Assembly: GCA_043802125.1 (NCBI GenBank) | Contig: JAZDLG010000051.1 | Span: forward strand, 1-14,785 | Direction: 5' to 3' | Source of the DNA: Phelpsiimicrobium sp043802125 | GTDB taxonomy: Bacteria > Omnitrophota > Gorgyraeia > Velamenicoccales > Velamenicoccaceae | Length of the DNA stretch: 14,785 bases | Shown: piece after piece, positions 12,678 to 14,785 of the stretch | How the letters are laid out: each line of letters opens with the position of its first letter | How positions within the stretch are numbered: the stretch's first letter is position 1 | The notes under the pieces: generated by a model | The model's database searches: none | What the model saw: only the letters and a program-made list of their open reading frames with translations | Told to the model about the DNA's origin: nothing | Position numbers and translations under genes: made by a program

Positions 12678-14785
12678 TTAGTTGCTGGCGGAGGCGGGAA
12701 CTGCCACTATGCTGACTAATTTTCCCGGAACGACGATGATCTTCTTGACGCTAACACCTTTAAGCCATTCTTTTGTCTTGGGGTCACCTAAGGCTAAGGC
12801 CTTGACCTCTTCTTCGGTAGCCTCAGCGCCGGCATTAACCTTAGACCTCACCTTGCCGTTGACCTGTATCGCGTAACTCACTTCGTCTTCTTTTATCAAG
12901 GCTTCATCAAAAGACGGCCATGAGGCCTTAAACACGCTTTCTTTTTGGCCTAGCATATGGTTCATCTCTTCGCAAATATGAGGCACAAAAGGCGCCAATA
13001 ATACCACAATAGCCCGCACTGCGTCCGCGGCTTCTTTTGACATTCGTTCTTGTTCAGGCAACCTGTAAAGTTCGTTGACCAGCTCCATAATGCTGGATAT
13101 CGCCGTATTGAACTTAAAACCACCCTCCATATCCTGAGTGACTTTCTTTATCGTCTTGTGCATCTTTTTCCGCACTCCAATTAAATCTTTTTCCCCCATC
13201 TCCTGTCTTCCGTCCTCCGTCCTCCGTCCTCTGTCCTCTGTCCTCAGATTTTTAACTAAGCGCCAGACGCGGCATAGAAAACGCCATGCGCCGTCCATGC
13301 CCGTATCATTCCAGTCCAGTTCAGCCTCAGGCGGAGCCGCAAAAAGAATAAACAAACGAAGTGTATCGGCCCCGTATTTCTTAATTATATCGTCGGGATC
13401 CACGATATTGCCTTTGGACTTAGACATGACTTCGCCTTCTTTTAATACCATGCCCTGCGTGAGCAGCCTGTCAAAAGGTTCATCAAGGCGAACCCAGCCG
13501 AGATCTTTCAAAAACTTCGTGAAGAACCTTGAATATAAAAGATGCAAGACCGCGTGTTCAATGCCGCCGATATACTGGTCAACAGGCATCCAGTATTCGG
13601 CTTGCTCTTTGTCAAAAGGCGCTTTTGTATCGCGCGGCGAACAAAATCTTAAGAAATACCACGAAGAATCCAAAAACGTCGCCATGGTATCTGTTTCACG
13701 CCGGGCTTTTTTACGGCACCTGGGGCATGTCGCTTCAACAAAATCTTTTACTTTGCCTAAAGGGCTGCCGCCTTCTCCGGATATCTTGACATTTTTGGGC
13801 AGGACAACGGGAAGGTCTTTTTCTGGCACAGCCACGGCACCGCAAGAATCGCAATAAATGATAGGGATAGGCGTACCCCAATAACGCTGGCGCGAAATAA
13901 GCCAATCGCGCAGCCGCCAATGAACAGACACCTTGCCCATCAGCTTTTCTTCCATCCAGAGCGCTATCTTCTTTTTTCCTTCAGCGCTTGTGTAACCGTT
14001 GAACATGCCTGAATTCACCATAATACCTTCGTCTTCGTAAGCTTCGGCCATATCCTCAACGCGTAATTCTTTATCTTTCGGTAGGATTACAACGCGCATA
14101 GGCAGGTTATTCTCTTTAGCAAAGAGAAAATCCCTCTGGTCGTGCATAGGCACAGCCATAATGGCGCCTGTGCCATATTCCATAAGCACATAATCAGCTA
14201 TCCAAATAGGGATCTTATCTGCGTTGACAGGATTGATTGCATAGGCTCCGGTAAACTTACCCTCTTTTTTGACGTCGTTGCCAATACGCGCCAACTTACT
14301 CTGGGCTGCTACCTTATCAATAAATTCAAGGACCTCTTTTTCCTGTGGCTTATTGACTATCAATCCTTTGACTAAAGGATGTTCCGGAGCCAAGACCACA
14401 TAAGTCGCGCCGAAGATCGTATCAGGACGCGTCGTAAAAACGCGCGCTACCTCGCCGCTTTCAAGTTTAAAATAGATCTCAACGCCGTAGCTCTTACCTA
14501 TCCAGTTTTTCTGCATAGTAAGTACCCGCTCAGGCCAGTTTTTCAAAGTATCCAGGCCAGAGAGAAGCTTATCCGAATAGGCAGTTATCTTCAGATACCA
14601 CTGGTCAAGCTCTTTCTCAACGACAGGCGTAGAACAGCGCCAGCACCCTCCTTGCGCAACCTCCTCGTTAGCCAATGTAGTCAAACAACTCGGGCACCAG
14701 TTCACGTAAGAGGCCTTTTTATAGGCCAGGCCTTTTTCAAACATCTTGAGGAATATCCACTGGTTCCATTTGTAATAACTGCTAT
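12678..14785 (-). CDS. leuS: Leucyl-tRNA synthetase, 5' end cut by window edge
   Basis: LeuRS charges tRNA-Leu with leucine in the cytoplasm. About 702 codons are visible; the frame runs off the right edge with YYKWNQWIF, so the N-terminal HIGH motif and roughly the first hundred residues are missing. In order come a zinc-type cysteine region (CPSC...CWRC) and the CP1 editing domain with TTRPDTIFGATYV and YGTGAIMAVPMHDQRD. Then follow WLISRQRYWGTPIPI, a second cysteine pair region (CDSC...CPRC), IGGIEHAVLHLLYSRFF and VMSKSKGN, the KMSKS catalytic loop with its first Lys replaced by Val. The anticodon-binding helices and a C-terminal domain ending the protein complete it. Between the catalytic domain and the anticodon-binding helices lies an unusual polar insert, RTEDRGRRTEDGRQ, encoded by a 7-bp tandem repeat. 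It stands first in the visible gene run, 44 to 56 nt upstream of the comEA-like gene. Confidence 0.97.
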   Translation of the reverse strand, partial: SSYYKWNQWIFLKMFEKGLAYKKASYVNWCPSCLTTLANEEVAQGGCWRCSTPVVEKELDQWYLKITAYSDKLLSGLDTLKNWPERVLTMQKNWIGKSYGVEIYFKLESGEVARVFTTRPDTIFGATYVVLAPEHPLVKGLIVNKPQEKEVLEFIDKVAAQSKLARIGNDVKKEGKFTGAYAINPVNADKIPIWIADYVLMEYGTGAIMAVPMHDQRDFLFAKENNLPMRVVILPKDKELRVEDMAEAYEDEGIMVNSGMFNGYTSAEGKKKIALWMEEKLMGKVSVHWRLRDWLISRQRYWGTPIPIIYCDSCGAVAVPEKDLPVVLPKNVKISGEGGSPLGKVKDFVEATCPRCRKKARRETDTMATFLDSSWYFLRFCSPRDTKAPFDKEQAEYWMPVDQYIGGIEHAVLHLLYSRFFTKFLKDLGWVRLDEPFDRLLTQGMVLKEGEVMSKSKGNIVDPDDIIKKYGADTLRLFILFAAPPEAELDWNDTGMDGAWRFLCRVWRLVKNLRTEDRGRRTEDGRQEMGEKDLIGVRKKMHKTIKKVTQDMEGGFKFNTAISSIMELVNELYRLPEQERMSKEAADAVRAIVVLLAPFVPHICEEMNHMLGQKESVFKASWPSFDEALIKEDEVSYAIQVNGKVRSKVNAGAEATEEEVKALALGDPKTKEWLKGVSVKKIIVVPGKLVSIVAVPASASN
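13204..13245 (-). repeat. Heptanucleotide tandem repeat (6 x 7 bp) inside leuS
   Basis: Six consecutive 7-bp units, GAGGACR on the coding strand, with one degenerate copy (GAAGACA). The total is 42 bp, exactly 14 codons, so the reading frame is kept. The units read through all three frames and encode a polar Arg/Asp/Glu/Thr insert between the LeuRS catalytic domain and the anticodon-binding helices. Gain or loss of a single unit would shift the frame of an essential gene. Confidence 0.9.

Noticed and set aside
13410..13445. LeuRS KMSKS loop reading VMSKS as a sign of a defective enzyme.
   Set aside because: The first lysine varies among class I synthetases and the rest of the motif (MSKSKGN) is intact, as are the editing and catalytic blocks.
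13138..13857. Plus-strand open frame of 239 codons opposite leuS.
   Set aside because: It lies wholly antisense to conserved LeuRS motifs and its product shows no recognisable family. The 7-bp repeat contributes to its length.

Overview
All eleven protein genes are read from the minus strand (right to left). The only gaps are short intergenic stretches, the longest 156 bp. The gene set fits a diderm (Gram-negative-type) bacterium: an ExbB/ExbD motor, a ComEA/ComEC pair and a Wzm/Wzt-type ABC exporter. The density of radical SAM enzymes, and a conserved RAGSRWP element in a B12-binding radical SAM protein, resemble candidate-phylum genomes such as Omnitrophota (OP3). That taxonomic guess is recollection and inference, not a search result.

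Housekeeping/competence half, in transcription order: leuS (12678 to the right edge, 5' end outside) -> comEA-like helix-hairpin-helix gene -> exbB (4-nt ATGA overlap with the previous gene) -> a 156-bp spacer with two nested inverted-repeat structures -> exbD -> comEC lacking the C-terminal metallo-beta-lactamase domain.

Exporter/radical-SAM half, in transcription order: ABC-2 permease (8718-9500) -> 1018-residue ABC ATPase (5665-8721) -> free-standing 230-residue protein (5001-5693) -> a protein of about 965 residues with two complete B12-binding radical SAM units (2116-5013) -> two paralogous SPASM-type radical SAM genes (904-2103, and 920 to the left edge). These genes overlap or abut throughout, so they look like one translationally coupled operon. 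A weak promoter candidate lies at the end of comEC.

The most unusual part is the exporter. Only the first 235 or so residues of the ATPase are the nucleotide-binding domain. The rest holds three divergent copies of a beta-rich module of about 210 residues, split by a charged coil encoded by a 42-bp tandem repeat. The next gene is a fourth copy of the same module. By analogy with the substrate-reading C-terminal domain of O-antigen Wzt proteins, these may recognise an exported glycan or lipid-linked product that the four downstream radical SAM units help build or modify. That is a hypothesis from gene order. Other points of note: the tandem B12-radical SAM gene appears to start at a rare ATT (or ATC) codon, a strong hairpin lies in its first codons, and leuS carries an in-frame 6 x 7-bp repeat.
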